From: CAYQUO01 sp964420835
GTDB taxonomy: Bacteria; Chloroflexota; Anaerolineae; Anaerolineales; Anaerolineaceae
Direction: 5' to 3'
NCBI GenBank assembly: GCA_964420835.1
Contig: CAYQUO010000004.1
Span: 62,001-126,000, forward strand
DNA: 64,000 nucleotides
Shown: piece by piece, positions 51,851-60,328 of the stretch
Layout of the letters: each line of letters opens with the position of its first letter
How positions within the stretch are numbered: position 1 is the first letter of the stretch
The notes under the pieces: generated by a model
Told to the model about the DNA's origin: nothing
What the model saw: the letters and a program-made list of their open reading frames with translations, nothing else
Database searches by the model: none
Made by a program: the position numbers and the translations under genes

Positions 51851-51875
51851 AGGCACGCGACTCATACGCGTGCCT
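51851..51875 (-). terminator. Hairpin terminator downstream of the GNAT gene
   Basis: A 9-bp stem (AGGCACGCG and complement) with a 7-nt loop is followed on the minus strand by GTTGTTTTG. It lies about 115 bp beyond the GNAT stop and shields the SWIM gene. Confidence 0.6.
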
Positions 51876-51990
51876 GCCAGGGCTGTCCCTTCTGATTTTG
51901 GGATAAGGATCGCATTTCGGTTTTCGAGGCTCCTGCTTTCTTCTATGATAGTACATCTCTTCGGGAAAGTCAATCGCCTCTCGCAGTTCT

Positions 51991-52434
51991 CTATTTGAAA
52001 TTCCTCTTTTCCATGACCAGGGCATCTTCGCCGCTTTGGTAATAGGCCGGCCAGGTCTGTATCTGCCGGTAACCGGCACGCTGGTAAATTCGAATTGCAA
52101 CGCTGTTCGTTCGTGCAACACAGAGCCGGATTACCGGCAATCCGATCCTGCTTTCACAAGCCTGCAACAGGGCCGTCCCAATGCCCCGCCTTTGAAAAAC
52201 CGGCCGCACCCCAAGAGTGGTTACCCAGCCAACCCCCTCCCGGGGGTGGCGATCTCCCGCTGCGAAGCCAGCCATCCGGCCCTCCGTTACCACCTTCAAA
52301 CGCACAATGCCGGGCAGCGACAGAACACTGATCAGATCCAGCAAAGGCCAGGCTTCGCCGGCAAAACACTCGTATTCCAGGCTGCGAAGCTCGCCCAGGT
52401 CCCGCCAGCCGGCGTCTTGGATCTCGTAATGCAT
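51991..52434 (-). CDS. GNAT N-acetyltransferase (RimI-like)
   Basis: The 147-residue product has the GNAT acetyl-CoA loop RRGIGTALLQACE (motif A), preceded by VTTLGVRPVFQ, and the C-terminal NSVAIRIYQRAGYR typical of RimI-like enzymes. It probably acetylates a protein N-terminus or small amine. The ATG was preferred; a GTG four codons earlier is possible, and no ribosome site is seen for either. Confidence 0.85.
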   Translation of the reverse strand: MHYEIQDAGWRDLGELRSLEYECFAGEAWPLLDLISVLSLPGIVRLKVVTEGRMAGFAAGDRHPREGVGWVTTLGVRPVFQRRGIGTALLQACESRIGLPVIRLCVARTNSVAIRIYQRAGYRQIQTWPAYYQSGEDALVMEKRNFK

Positions 52435-52468
52435 TTCGTCGGTCACTTGCGCTTGCCAATAACTGGGT

Positions 52469-52497
52469 GCTGGTGGGAGGTGGCTCCTCCCACCAGC
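52469..52497. other. Strong hairpin between GNAT and SPFH genes
   Basis: A perfect 12-bp stem (GCTGGTGGGAGG and complement) with a 5-nt loop lies 41 bp beyond the SPFH stop. No T tract follows on either strand, so it may be an RNA 3'-end stabiliser or a Rho-dependent end. Confidence 0.65.
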
Positions 52498-52537
52498 ATC
52501 CCATTGCTTATGACCCTTTTACCAATATGGACTCTTT

Positions 52538-53443
52538 TTATTTCTTGCCTGCCTGCCCTTTAACAAAATCATTCAACAGACTGGTAAATTCCATGGGGAA
52601 GATGTACTTGGTCGATGGATTGGCAGCCATGTTCTTGAGAGTCTCAAAATACTGGAGGGTGATCGTCTGAGAATCGATGGTTTTGGCTACCTCAAAGATC
52701 TTATCCAGGGCCGAGGCATATCCCTCGGCGCGCAACAGTTGGGCCTGCTTCTCCCCCTGGGCTTGCAGTACGGCTGCCTGCTTGGCACCGTCAGCCTTCA
52801 ACACTGCTGCCTGGCGTTCACCTTCGGCCACGTTGATCGCCGCTTCGCGGGTGCCGGTGGATTCGGTTACCACCGCACGGCGATTCCGCTCGGCTGTCAA
52901 CTGGCGGTTCATTGCATCCTGTACATCGCGTGGCGGGATGATCTCGCGGATCTCAACATTGGTCACCTTGACCCCCCAGCGCTCGGTCACCTCGTCCAGG
53001 CGGGTGCGCAACGCTGTGTTGATCTTTTCCCTTTCCGACAACACGCTGTCCAAAAGGATGCTGCCGATGACCGCACGCAGGGTGGTTGTTGCAATACCCT
53101 GGGCTGCCAGTTCAAAATTGCCAACCTGCAAAATGCTTTGGACGGGGTCAAAGACCTTGTAGAACCACAGAAAGTCAATGGATATTGGCGCATTGTCTGA
53201 GGTGATGGAACTCTGGGCAGGTATTTCACGCACTTGCTCCCGCAGGTCAACCCGTACAGGCCGGTCAATAAATGGGATTAACAGCACCAGGCCGGGCCCC
53301 TTGGCGCCGATACAGCGCCCCAGTCTGAAAACCACCAACCTTTGATACTCCGGGACGATCTTCAGGGCCGCCCCCAAAAAGACAATCGCGATCAGAAAGA
53401 CCGCTCCGATCAGACACCCGCTGGTTGTTAATAATGCATCCAT
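52538..53443 (-). CDS. SPFH/Band 7 protein (stomatin/QmcA-like)
   Basis: The 301-residue protein has an N-terminal membrane helix and then an SPFH domain (IVPEYQRLVVFRLGRCIGAKGPGLVLLIPFID, with RWGVKVTNVEIREIIPP), followed by an alpha-helical region rich in Ala, Glu and Gln (REAAINVAEGERQAAVLKADGAKQAA) that drives oligomerisation. It is a membrane-microdomain scaffold, and QmcA-type proteins regulate FtsH-like proteases. AAGGAG lies upstream of the ATG. The nfeD gene precedes it; nfeD and stomatin-type genes are a well-known operon pair. Confidence 0.93.
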   Translation of the reverse strand: MDALLTTSGCLIGAVFLIAIVFLGAALKIVPEYQRLVVFRLGRCIGAKGPGLVLLIPFIDRPVRVDLREQVREIPAQSSITSDNAPISIDFLWFYKVFDPVQSILQVGNFELAAQGIATTTLRAVIGSILLDSVLSEREKINTALRTRLDEVTERWGVKVTNVEIREIIPPRDVQDAMNRQLTAERNRRAVVTESTGTREAAINVAEGERQAAVLKADGAKQAAVLQAQGEKQAQLLRAEGYASALDKIFEVAKTIDSQTITLQYFETLKNMAANPSTKYIFPMEFTSLLNDFVKGQAGKK

Positions 53444-53483
53444 ATTCTTGTCTCCTTATCGTATTATGAACAAATAACCAACC

Positions 53484-54089
53484 TTAATCATGCCGGTTTG
53501 CTGTTGGGCGCACGATCAGAACAAGCCCTTCACGGCCGGTAACCGTGACCTGGCTTCCGGCTGGAATATAGACCTCACTACGGGCTGTCCATCCCTCACC
53601 TGCCACCTGAACCGTGCCTTCCTGAAAAACATCCGTTTCTGCAATCCCCTGTTTTCCAATCAGCCTCTCCAGGCTGTGATCCGGGGTGCGCCGGATGGCT
53701 TCCATCCCCTTGGTGGCTACATACCAGATCAGTCCAAAGGTCAATCCGGACATAACCAACGCCAGCAATGGGTCCACCGCCGGAAGGCTGCCCTCTCCCT
53801 GGATGATAAAAATGGAACCGCCCAGCAGGGTCAATAGTGACAGGATCAGGAACAGGCGCCGCCGCCGTAATCGAATGGCCAGGATGAACAGGACCACCGA
53901 TGCCGGGAGCAACGCCACAGCCCAGTAATTTAAAGGCAAATTCGCCAGTCCGTATCCGGCTACCACAAGCATGGCGATCGCGCCGATCTCAACCACGCCG
54001 GTCCCTGGTGCCAGCAAGGCCAGAAAAACCAGCAGAAAACCCAGCATCATCATCAAGTAAACAACGTTCGCATTTGTAATGAATTCCAT
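53484..54089 (-). CDS. NfeD-like membrane protein
   Basis: The 201-residue protein has four or five membrane helices in residues 10-125 and a C-terminal OB-fold domain (LIGKQGIAETDVFQEGTVQVAGEGWTARSE) as in NfeD1b-type proteins without the ClpP-like protease part. It partners the SPFH protein encoded 40 bp downstream. The ATG with AAGGA upstream was chosen over longer openings. Confidence 0.9.
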   Translation of the reverse strand: MEFITNANVVYLMMMLGFLLVFLALLAPGTGVVEIGAIAMLVVAGYGLANLPLNYWAVALLPASVVLFILAIRLRRRRLFLILSLLTLLGGSIFIIQGEGSLPAVDPLLALVMSGLTFGLIWYVATKGMEAIRRTPDHSLERLIGKQGIAETDVFQEGTVQVAGEGWTARSEVYIPAGSQVTVTGREGLVLIVRPTANRHD

Positions 54090-54275
54090 TTGCTTTATTC
54101 CTTTTCCACCGTCAGTCCCATCATCATTTATCTTATTATACGACTTGGGGGCAAGTTGCCACAATAACCCGACGATTGTCAGGCAAAGGTTTTGTCCGTC
54201 CTCGCCCGTGCTTTAAGGATATCCTTCTGATGAGTTTTACCGGTATCCTTGGGTTATTGGGCTTGGAAGTTACCT

Positions 54276-54416
54276 TCATGGCACAACGTGCCAGTCTCTC
54301 AATGAATAAAACCGTACCCCCACACCGATGAAGATACCCGGGTTGATAAAAAGTTTGTAGGCAGGTGTATCGGGAGATAAATCACCGTATCCGTTGGCGA
54401 TCAGGAAGGAGACCAT
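54276..54416 (-). pseudogene. Remnant of a two-helix potassium channel
   Basis: A 46-codon frame encodes the selectivity filter GYGDLSPDTPAYKLF followed by a hydrophobic GIFIGVGVRFY, which matches the second half of a bacterial 2TM potassium channel (filter, then the inner helix) where T-x-GYGD-x-x-P-x-T is diagnostic. The pore helix and first membrane helix are missing, and the frame starts within the end of the GNAT gene. The inner helix is degraded and stops early. Downstream sequence down to about 54170 may hold the rest in other frames. It looks like a decaying fragment. Confidence 0.6.
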
Positions 54417-54940
54417 TGGCCCCCCTTCGCCAGGAGCCACTTCATCTCCTTGTCATTTTCATGAATAAGGACAAAGCCATTCTTCTCCAGGACTCGTTGC
54501 GAAGCCCGGTTCGAACGGTCAGTCGTTGCGCTCACTGCATGGCAACGTCCAGTTTGGAACCCCCAAACTGCCAGCCTGCCAACCGCCTCGGTCATCATTC
54601 CATATCCCCGTTGTCCTGTTGCCATACCGTACCCGATCTCAGCCACACCTTGATCATCCGGGAGGCCCTTGAATCCTGCCAGGCCGACCCCCTCCCCGGA
54701 ATCGTCCTTAAGAATTAACCAAAAAGTAAACCAGGGGTGGTCAACAGGCTGGGCGCCAGCCATCATGGCCAATTTCCTTCCAATGGCGTGTTTCACCCGC
54801 CCCTCCATCAATCCCTCGCATAAGGTAATGTTAAGTTCCTCCTGAAGGTGAGATGGTGAGTCGAGTAGAGTCTGCAATTCGTCGCGGCCCAAAGCCATCA
54901 ACCTCAGGCGGGGGGAGGTGATTTCAATCTGGAGCGTCAT
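54401..54940 (-). CDS. GNAT N-acetyltransferase (RimJ/RimL-like)
   Basis: The 179-residue protein begins ITSPRLRLMALGRDEL like RimL-type enzymes and has the acetyl-CoA region AEIGYGMATGQRGYGMMTEAVGRLAVWGF, then NRASQRVLEKNGFV. It probably acetylates a ribosomal protein or small molecule. It overlaps the channel remnant by 16 bp at its 3' end; its own length is normal for the family. Confidence 0.87.
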   Translation of the reverse strand: MTLQIEITSPRLRLMALGRDELQTLLDSPSHLQEELNITLCEGLMEGRVKHAIGRKLAMMAGAQPVDHPWFTFWLILKDDSGEGVGLAGFKGLPDDQGVAEIGYGMATGQRGYGMMTEAVGRLAVWGFQTGRCHAVSATTDRSNRASQRVLEKNGFVLIHENDKEMKWLLAKGGQWSPS

Positions 54941-54978
54941 GGTTTTTTACTTCTTCTATGAATGGAACGATATTCCGG

Positions 54979-55569
54979 TCAGTTCTTCTTCCGGCGATGA
55001 AAGACCATGCCCAGGACCAGCAAAAAAGTTGCCACTGGCCACACCCACGCCAGGTCCCCCGGGCCGCCGGGGCCGGTGCGGGCGGCAATTCTGCGAATGC
55101 GGACCAGGCGGTAGTCCTTGACGACTTCCGACAGTAGGTCATCGGGCATGGAGTGGGGGTTAATTCCCATGCTGCGGGCAGCCAGCCCGGAATCGATCAG
55201 CACCTGGCGCAGGCAGATCAATCGGTCTGGGATGTCGTTAACATCTTCAGCCAAACCGCTCCACCAGCCATCCGGCAGCCAGATTTCCACATTCGGGTTG
55301 TTCACCACATTCCGATACCAGTCCGTTTTGGCACCAAAACCCGCAGTGCAGTACACCTCCCCATCGATAATGGAGTAATTCAGGTTATTCCTGTGGACCT
55401 TGCCGGACCTGCGCCCGGTATGCACCAGAACCATGATCCTGCCGCCGTATTTTGGGCTCAGATTCAACCAGGTTCCCATGCCCAGGCGCCAGAGGTACAA
55501 CATCGATTTGTTGAGATACTTCATTCCCTGGCGCAGTTTCTCTTCGTTTTCCGGGTTAAGGATGGTCAT
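54979..55569 (-). CDS. Ddn-like F420-dependent (deazaflavin) nitroreductase family protein
   Basis: The 196-residue protein shows the Ddn-type split-barrel pattern: MVLVHTGRRSGKVHRNNLNY, the GAKTDWYRNVVNNPNVEIWL core and, at the end, one hydrophobic helix with basic tail (WPVATFLLVLGMVFHRRKK), which should anchor it in the membrane. Characterised relatives use reduced F420 to reduce quinones. AAGGA precedes the ATG. It is in a run of minus-strand genes with a nitroreductase upstream. Confidence 0.8.
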   Translation of the reverse strand: MTILNPENEEKLRQGMKYLNKSMLYLWRLGMGTWLNLSPKYGGRIMVLVHTGRRSGKVHRNNLNYSIIDGEVYCTAGFGAKTDWYRNVVNNPNVEIWLPDGWWSGLAEDVNDIPDRLICLRQVLIDSGLAARSMGINPHSMPDDLLSEVVKDYRLVRIRRIAARTGPGGPGDLAWVWPVATFLLVLGMVFHRRKKN

Positions 55570-55626
55570 CGGTTGTTTTCCTTATCGAATACCGTCAGGT
55601 CGAAATGCCGAACGTTGGGCAACTGC

Positions 55627-56154
55627 TCAGGAATGGCGGTATTGTTCCCAATGAACGCGCCGCTCATCGTACTGGGTCCGGGCTGGTTTTTCCTCGGCCG
55701 GGTACCCCACGTACACCAGCGCCAGCGGAGTGATATCAGCAGGAATGCCCAGGACCCGGCGCACATTTCGCACCGATTTGATCTTTGGGTAAACACCGAC
55801 CCACACCGTTCCCAGCCCCATGCCGGATGCTGCAAGCAGCATGTTCTGCACGGCTGCGGCGCAGTCCTGTACCCAAAAGTTCCTGCTGGAACGGCTGGTT
55901 GCCAGCGCCAGATTCCGGCACACACAGATCGCCGCCGGGGCGTTATGCTTCCCGTAGCGCATACAGGCCCGAAACGCATCCATCTTTTCCCTGGCGGTCA
56001 CCACCACGAACTCCCATGGCCTGCCGTTCTTGGCACTGGGCGCTGCCATGGCGGCCTGGAGCATTTTTTCCAGCAATTCCCTTTCCACCGGCTTGTCCTG
56101 ATACTCCCGGATGCTCCGGCGGGCAAGGATGGCTTCGAAAATTGCACTGTCCAT
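55627..56154 (-). CDS. Nitroreductase family protein
   Basis: The 175-residue FMN protein opens with the nitroreductase signature ILARRSIREYQDKPVERELLEKMLQAAMAAPSAKNGRPWEFVVV and contains the GLGTVWVGVYP segment near residue 120. It reduces nitro or quinone compounds with NAD(P)H as a dimer. It starts four bases after the NYN stop and so is probably coupled to it. Confidence 0.92.
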   Translation of the reverse strand: MDSAIFEAILARRSIREYQDKPVERELLEKMLQAAMAAPSAKNGRPWEFVVVTAREKMDAFRACMRYGKHNAPAAICVCRNLALATSRSSRNFWVQDCAAAVQNMLLAASGMGLGTVWVGVYPKIKSVRNVRRVLGIPADITPLALVYVGYPAEEKPARTQYDERRVHWEQYRHS

Positions 56155-56158
56155 GGGT

Positions 56159-56962
56159 TTATTCTTTTAATTTCACGTAAAGCACAAGCGTGCCGTCCTG
56201 GTTTTTGGCTTCACGCATCGTGAACACCTGGGGGTGTGCTTGTATCAATTGGGATAACTGCTTAAATCCGTAGGTTCGCGAATCAAAACCGGGGTCCAGT
56301 TGACGGATCTGGTGCCCGATCGTCCCCAGGAAGGCCCATCCATCCTCCTGTACCGCAATTTCAAACGCCTTTTTCAGAAGGGGAATGGGGTCGGGTGTTG
56401 TCGTTTCCACAACGGCTGTCTGCTCGGCCTGGGTGGCTGCCGCTGGTTTCCGGCGGCGGGCCTTGCCTGCGGCGGAGGTCTTGCTGGCTGGTTGTTGCTC
56501 AGGGGCCAGGTTCTGGGTGTATACAAAAACATCGCAGGCATTGACAAAAGAGCGCGGCGTTGTCTTTTTGCCGATCCCCATCACAAAAAAGCCTTTCTCC
56601 CGGATGCGGGTGGCCAGCCTGGTGTAATCGCTGTCGCTTGAAACAAGGCAGAACGAATCCACTCCCCCGGTATAAAGGATATCCATGGCGTCAATGATCA
56701 TGGCGCTGTCCGTGGCATTCTTGCCAGTGGTATATCGAAACTGCTGAATTGGGTGAATGGCATAAGTCTGCAGCATGTCCTTCCACCCCCCCATGTTGGA
56801 CGCAGTCCAGTCACCGTAAATTCGACGGATGGTAACCAGTCCATACTTGCTGGTTTCTGCCAGCATTTTTTCGATCAGCGAGGGTTGTGCATTGTCGCCA
56901 TCGATCAGCATGGCCACCCGCCTGTTCCTGATGCTGTTATCAGAAGGATTGAATGGCGGCAT
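56159..56962 (-). CDS. NYN-domain ribonuclease-like protein with C-terminal OST-HTH/LOTUS domain
   Basis: The 267-residue protein has an N-terminal NYN (PIN-like) domain with acidic residues in LIDGDNAQ (residues 19-26), KNATDSAMIIDAMD and VSSDSDYTRLATRI, a Lys/Ala-rich linker, and a C-terminal winged domain (FGFKQLSQLI-type, near residues 200-265) of the OST-HTH (LOTUS) class. This LabA-like combination is thought to cleave or bind RNA. GGAG lies four bases before the ATG. The target is unknown. Confidence 0.9.
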   Translation of the reverse strand: MPPFNPSDNSIRNRRVAMLIDGDNAQPSLIEKMLAETSKYGLVTIRRIYGDWTASNMGGWKDMLQTYAIHPIQQFRYTTGKNATDSAMIIDAMDILYTGGVDSFCLVSSDSDYTRLATRIREKGFFVMGIGKKTTPRSFVNACDVFVYTQNLAPEQQPASKTSAAGKARRRKPAAATQAEQTAVVETTTPDPIPLLKKAFEIAVQEDGWAFLGTIGHQIRQLDPGFDSRTYGFKQLSQLIQAHPQVFTMREAKNQDGTLVLYVKLKE

Positions 56963-57072
56963 AGTACTCCTTGGGTTTTTCACCTGTGTATGATTGAATA
57001 GGATGATCGTTTTTTAATGATTGTACTCCCATTTGCGGTTCGTTTAATGCTTTTTCCAACCAACACCTCTGG

Positions 57073-57101
57073 TTGACATCTGTTCTTAAATGGTATACAA
57101 T
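57073..57101 (+). promoter_or_regulatory. Consensus promoter with operator-like repeats before the GntR gene
   Basis: TTGACA (57073-57078), a 17-bp spacer and TACAAT (57096-57101) form a near-consensus promoter. The region just downstream (about 57100-57140) repeats ATAATACA (near 57109 and 57125) amid GTATAC and ATACGATAATAC elements, which looks like an operator for the GntR protein encoded next. Transcription would start near 57108. Confidence 0.75.
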
Positions 57102-57159
57102 ACATACAATAATACATTCATACGATAATACAATTATACTATGGATTAGGAATTAACGC

Positions 57160-57585
57160 ATGGTCCCACTCGATATCCGGTTGGATTTTCGCTCCAACAT
57201 CCCCATCTATCTGCAGGTCGTTGGACAGGTTCGCCAGCGGATGGCGGAAGGTGCATTGAACAAGGGCGACCAGCTCCCAACCGTCAGGCAACTGGCAACC
57301 GAGTTGCGGGTCAACTTCAACACCATCGCCAGGGCATATCGCATTTTGGATGAAGAACGGCTCATTTCAACCCAGCGTGGGCGTGGCACGTACATTTGGG
57401 AAGACCCCTCACCGGAGATGCTGGAAAATCTGCACCAACGCAGCCTGGAAGAGATCGCCCGGCAGTATCTGGATGAGGCGGCCCGGCTCGGTTTTGGCCA
57501 TGAACAGGCCATCAATGCCGTTATGAAGGAAGTGGCATCGAATTGGCCGGAAAATATCCCGTTTGATCGACTTGATGAAATGTGA
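57160..57585 (+). CDS. GntR family transcriptional regulator (YtrA-like)
   Basis: The 141-residue regulator has an N-terminal winged helix (IPIYLQVVGQVRQRMAEGALNKGDQLPTVRQLATELRVNFNTIARAYRILDEE) and the short C-terminal tail of the YtrA subfamily, which regulates ABC-transporter operons and senses cell-wall antibiotics in some bacteria. The ABC transporter and membrane genes that follow fit this. The operator-like repeats upstream point to autorepression. Confidence 0.9.
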   Translation: MVPLDIRLDFRSNIPIYLQVVGQVRQRMAEGALNKGDQLPTVRQLATELRVNFNTIARAYRILDEERLISTQRGRGTYIWEDPSPEMLENLHQRSLEEIARQYLDEAARLGFGHEQAINAVMKEVASNWPENIPFDRLDEM

Positions 57586-57592
57586 GGTCAAA

Positions 57593-58549
57593 ATGAGAGT
57601 TCATGTCAAATCAATTCCGGAGATAAATAAAGTGCAGCCCATCAGGGATGGGGATGCCATGCACATCAGCAGCGTCGGCGGTTTCGCCTTTTTCCTGTTC
57701 GTGGCTGCCGCCTTGATTGGGGCCGTCCTCATGAACCAGCGCCTGGCGGATGCCTGGGTCATTGTCTATGCCGCCGGGATGTTGATCCTGGCTGTGATCC
57801 TGCTCGTGTCCATCAAAATTGCCCGCCAGTGGGAAAAAGCCGTCGTGTTGCGGCTGGGCAAATACCGCGGGCTGCGCGGGCCCGGGCTGTTCTGGATCAT
57901 CCCGATCGTCGACTGCATTCCCATCTGGATCGATCACCGGGTGATGGTGACGCCGTTCAACGCCGAAAAGACCCTCACCAAGGATACGGTGCCGGTGGAT
58001 GTGGACGCCGTCCTCTTCTGGCTGGTGTGGGACGCCGAAAAAGCCGCCCTCGAGGTGGAGGATTATCGCGCAGCCATCTCCTGGGCCTCACAGACTGCCC
58101 TGCGGGAGGTCATCGGGCAGATGCCTCTGGCGGATATCCTCGTCGGCCGCGCCAGGATGGACGCCGAACTGCAAAAGATCATCGATGAACGCACCAATCC
58201 CTGGGGCATATCCGTCCAGTCGGTGGAGATCCGTGATGTCATCATCCCGCAGGGATTGGAAGATGCCATGAGCCGCCAGGCCCAAGCCGAGCGGGAGCGC
58301 CAGGCGCGGGTCATCCTGGGCGAATCGGAAAAACAGATCGCCGGCAGCTTTGCCGAGGCCAGCCAGGCGTATACCAACAATCCCACCGCCCTCCACCTGC
58401 GGGCCATGAACATGCTGTTCGAAGGTCTGAAGGAGAAGGGCGCCCTGGTGATCGTCCCCAGCAGCGCCGTGGACACTATGAACCTGGGAGGGTTGAGCGG
58501 GATGGTATCCCTGGCCCAGAACAACCTCCCGGAACTGAAAAAGAAATAG
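57593..58549 (+). CDS. SPFH/Band 7 protein (slipin-like)
   Basis: The 318-residue protein has two N-terminal membrane helices (about residues 23-70) followed by an SPFH domain (VVLRLGKYRGLRGPGLFWIIPIVDCIP, and GISVQSVEIRDVIIPQGLEDAMSRQAQAERERQAR), of the slipin kind. It forms membrane scaffolds. It is 7 bp after the GntR gene, with GAGG five bases before the ATG, so the two are one operon. It is distinct from the SPFH protein at 52538-53443. Confidence 0.92.
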   Translation: MRVHVKSIPEINKVQPIRDGDAMHISSVGGFAFFLFVAAALIGAVLMNQRLADAWVIVYAAGMLILAVILLVSIKIARQWEKAVVLRLGKYRGLRGPGLFWIIPIVDCIPIWIDHRVMVTPFNAEKTLTKDTVPVDVDAVLFWLVWDAEKAALEVEDYRAAISWASQTALREVIGQMPLADILVGRARMDAELQKIIDERTNPWGISVQSVEIRDVIIPQGLEDAMSRQAQAERERQARVILGESEKQIAGSFAEASQAYTNNPTALHLRAMNMLFEGLKEKGALVIVPSSAVDTMNLGGLSGMVSLAQNNLPELKKK

Positions 58550-58656
58550 GCTGCCAGTCAGGCAAAGCCCGGCAGCATCCAAAAATGCAGGGCTGTTGTT
58601 GCTCTTCGCTGGCTTCAGCCCATAATTTCACCTTGAAAAGACTGAGCAGGACAGAA

Positions 58657-58672
58657 TGTTTCACGTGAAACC
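58657..58672. promoter_or_regulatory. parS site 1 (ParB-binding palindrome)
   Basis: TGTTTCACGTGAAACC matches the ParB-binding parS consensus TGTTTCACGTGAAACA at 15 of 16 positions, with the inner 14-mer GTTTCACGTGAAAC a perfect palindrome. It lies in the intergenic region upstream of the SdpI-like gene. parAB genes are not in the window. Confidence 0.88.
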
Positions 58673-58699
58673 AAAACGCTCCCTTCCGGAGGAGATCAA

Positions 58700-59362
58700 A
58701 TGAAAAACCAAACCACCCTCATCCTGTTGTTTATCATTCTGGTCTTTGCGGCAACAGCCGGCTTGCTGGCCTTCCCGCACCTGCCGGAGATGGTCGCCTC
58801 TCACTGGAACGCCCGGGGACAGGCCGACGGCTTCTCCAGCCGCCTGTTCGGGGTTTTGTTCCTGCCGGCAATATTGCTGTTGTTCTTCGTTCTCTCGCTC
58901 GTTCTGCCATCCATCGACCCCCTGAAGGCCAACATAGCCCAATTCAGAGGGGAGTACAACCGCTTCATCATCGTTTTTGCTGCCTTTATGGCCTACCTGC
59001 AGATCCTGACCTTGTTGTGGAACTTGCGGGTGACCTTCAGTTTTAACGCCGCGCTGGCACCCGCTTTTGGCCTGTTGATGTATACCACGGGGGTGCTGGT
59101 CGGCAAAGCCCGGCGCAACTTCTTTATCGGCATCCGCACTCCCTGGACGCTCAGCAGCGACACGGTCTGGCGGAAGACCCACCGCCTCGGCAGCGTCCTT
59201 TTCCGCATTTCAGGTGTCCTTTCAGCCCTCGGCTTGCTCTTCCCCGGGTACTTTGTCCTGCTGCTCTTGGTCCCAGCCCTGGTTGCCGGGCTGGTGCCGG
59301 TTATTTATTCTTATATTCTTTTCCGTAAGGAAACGAATGTTTCACGTGAAACAATTCAATAA
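58700..59362 (+). CDS. SdpI/YhfL-family membrane protein with DUF1648 start
   Basis: The 220-residue protein has about six membrane helices: a DUF1648-like opening (LAFPHLPEMVASHWNARGQADGFSSRLFGV) and an SdpI-type second part (RNFFIGIRTPWTLSSDTVWRKTHRLGS). SdpI in Bacillus confers immunity to a killing factor; many homologues have no known toxin. GGAGGAGATCAA precedes the ATG. The parS sites lie immediately before the gene and inside its last codons, the second encoding NVSRE. Confidence 0.87.
   Translation: MKNQTTLILLFIILVFAATAGLLAFPHLPEMVASHWNARGQADGFSSRLFGVLFLPAILLLFFVLSLVLPSIDPLKANIAQFRGEYNRFIIVFAAFMAYLQILTLLWNLRVTFSFNAALAPAFGLLMYTTGVLVGKARRNFFIGIRTPWTLSSDTVWRKTHRLGSVLFRISGVLSALGLLFPGYFVLLLLVPALVAGLVPVIYSYILFRKETNVSRETIQ
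59338..59353. promoter_or_regulatory. parS site 2 (perfect ParB-binding palindrome)
   Basis: TGTTTCACGTGAAACA matches the 16-bp parS consensus exactly. It lies inside the last codons of the SdpI-like gene, 681 bp from site 1, so the coding sequence and ParB site are shared. Confidence 0.93.
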
Positions 59363-59374
59363 AGCGAGTTCACT

Positions 59375-60328
59375 TTGAATGACGTTGTCATCGAGATCGA
59401 TCACCTCAGTCACCACTACGGGGCGCGGTTGGCTGTCGCTGCCCTGTCCCTCCAGGTTCGCCGTGGTGAGGTGCTTGGCATTCTCGGGCCAAATGGCGCC
59501 GGAAAGACGACCACTGTCCGCCTGTTGAACGGGCTGTTGACGCCTTCTTCAGGCCGCATGACGGTCTTGGGCCGCAATCCTGTTACCGAAGGTGACCAGG
59601 TGCGCCGCTTTACCGGCGTGCTTACTGAAACTCCGGCGCTCTACGAACGCCTGACCGCCAGGCAGAACCTGCAGTTCTTTGGCACGCTGGCTGAGCTGTC
59701 CGGCGATGAGATTAAAAAACGGTCCTCCAAACTGCTCGCTTTTTTTGGCTTGCAGGAGCGCGCCGATGACCGTGTTGAGAGTTACAGCACGGGCATGAAA
59801 CAGCGCCTCGCTCTTGCCCGGACATTGCTTCACGAGCCCCTCATTCTCTTCCTCGATGAGCCGACTTCCGGACTGGATCCCGAGGCGGCACAGCAGGTCC
59901 ACGAACTGCTCGGCGGCATCCGCAGGCAGGACGGCCATACGGTGATCCTTTGCACCCATAACCTGCTAGAAGCCGAACGTTTGTGCGACCGCCTGGCCAT
60001 CATTCATCAAGGCCGCCTGCTCGCCGTCGGCAGCCTGCCGGAGCTCAGGCGTTCACTTGCTCCCGATCTCTGGGTGGATGTCACGTTTCTCACTCCCCAG
60101 GCCGGGCTTGCTGAAAGGATCGCCCGCTTGCCGGGTGTTCTGGCGGTGGAATGCCCGCATCCTGCCACGCTGCACGCCCGGGTTGAACAGCAGGCTTCCA
60201 TCCCCGGATTGGTGGCCCAACTGGTGTCCGTCGACGCCCCGGTTCTGTCGGTTCAACCCAGGCAGGCCTCCCTGGAGCAGATCTATTTTTCCTTGCAGGA
60301 GCAGGCGGATAAGGAGTTGCAGCCATGA
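59375..60328 (+). CDS. ABC transporter ATP-binding protein
   Basis: The 317-residue ATPase has Walker A GPNGAGKTT, the signature motif SYSTGMKQRLALARTL, Walker B LILFLDEPTSGLDPEAA and the H-loop HNLLEAERL. The C-terminal 90 residues are a typical extension of the CcmA-like group. The start is TTG; no ATG is available in frame before Walker A. It exports an unknown substrate together with the coupled permease (ATGA overlap). Confidence 0.93.
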   Translation: MNDVVIEIDHLSHHYGARLAVAALSLQVRRGEVLGILGPNGAGKTTTVRLLNGLLTPSSGRMTVLGRNPVTEGDQVRRFTGVLTETPALYERLTARQNLQFFGTLAELSGDEIKKRSSKLLAFFGLQERADDRVESYSTGMKQRLALARTLLHEPLILFLDEPTSGLDPEAAQQVHELLGGIRRQDGHTVILCTHNLLEAERLCDRLAIIHQGRLLAVGSLPELRRSLAPDLWVDVTFLTPQAGLAERIARLPGVLAVECPHPATLHARVEQQASIPGLVAQLVSVDAPVLSVQPRQASLEQIYFSLQEQADKELQP

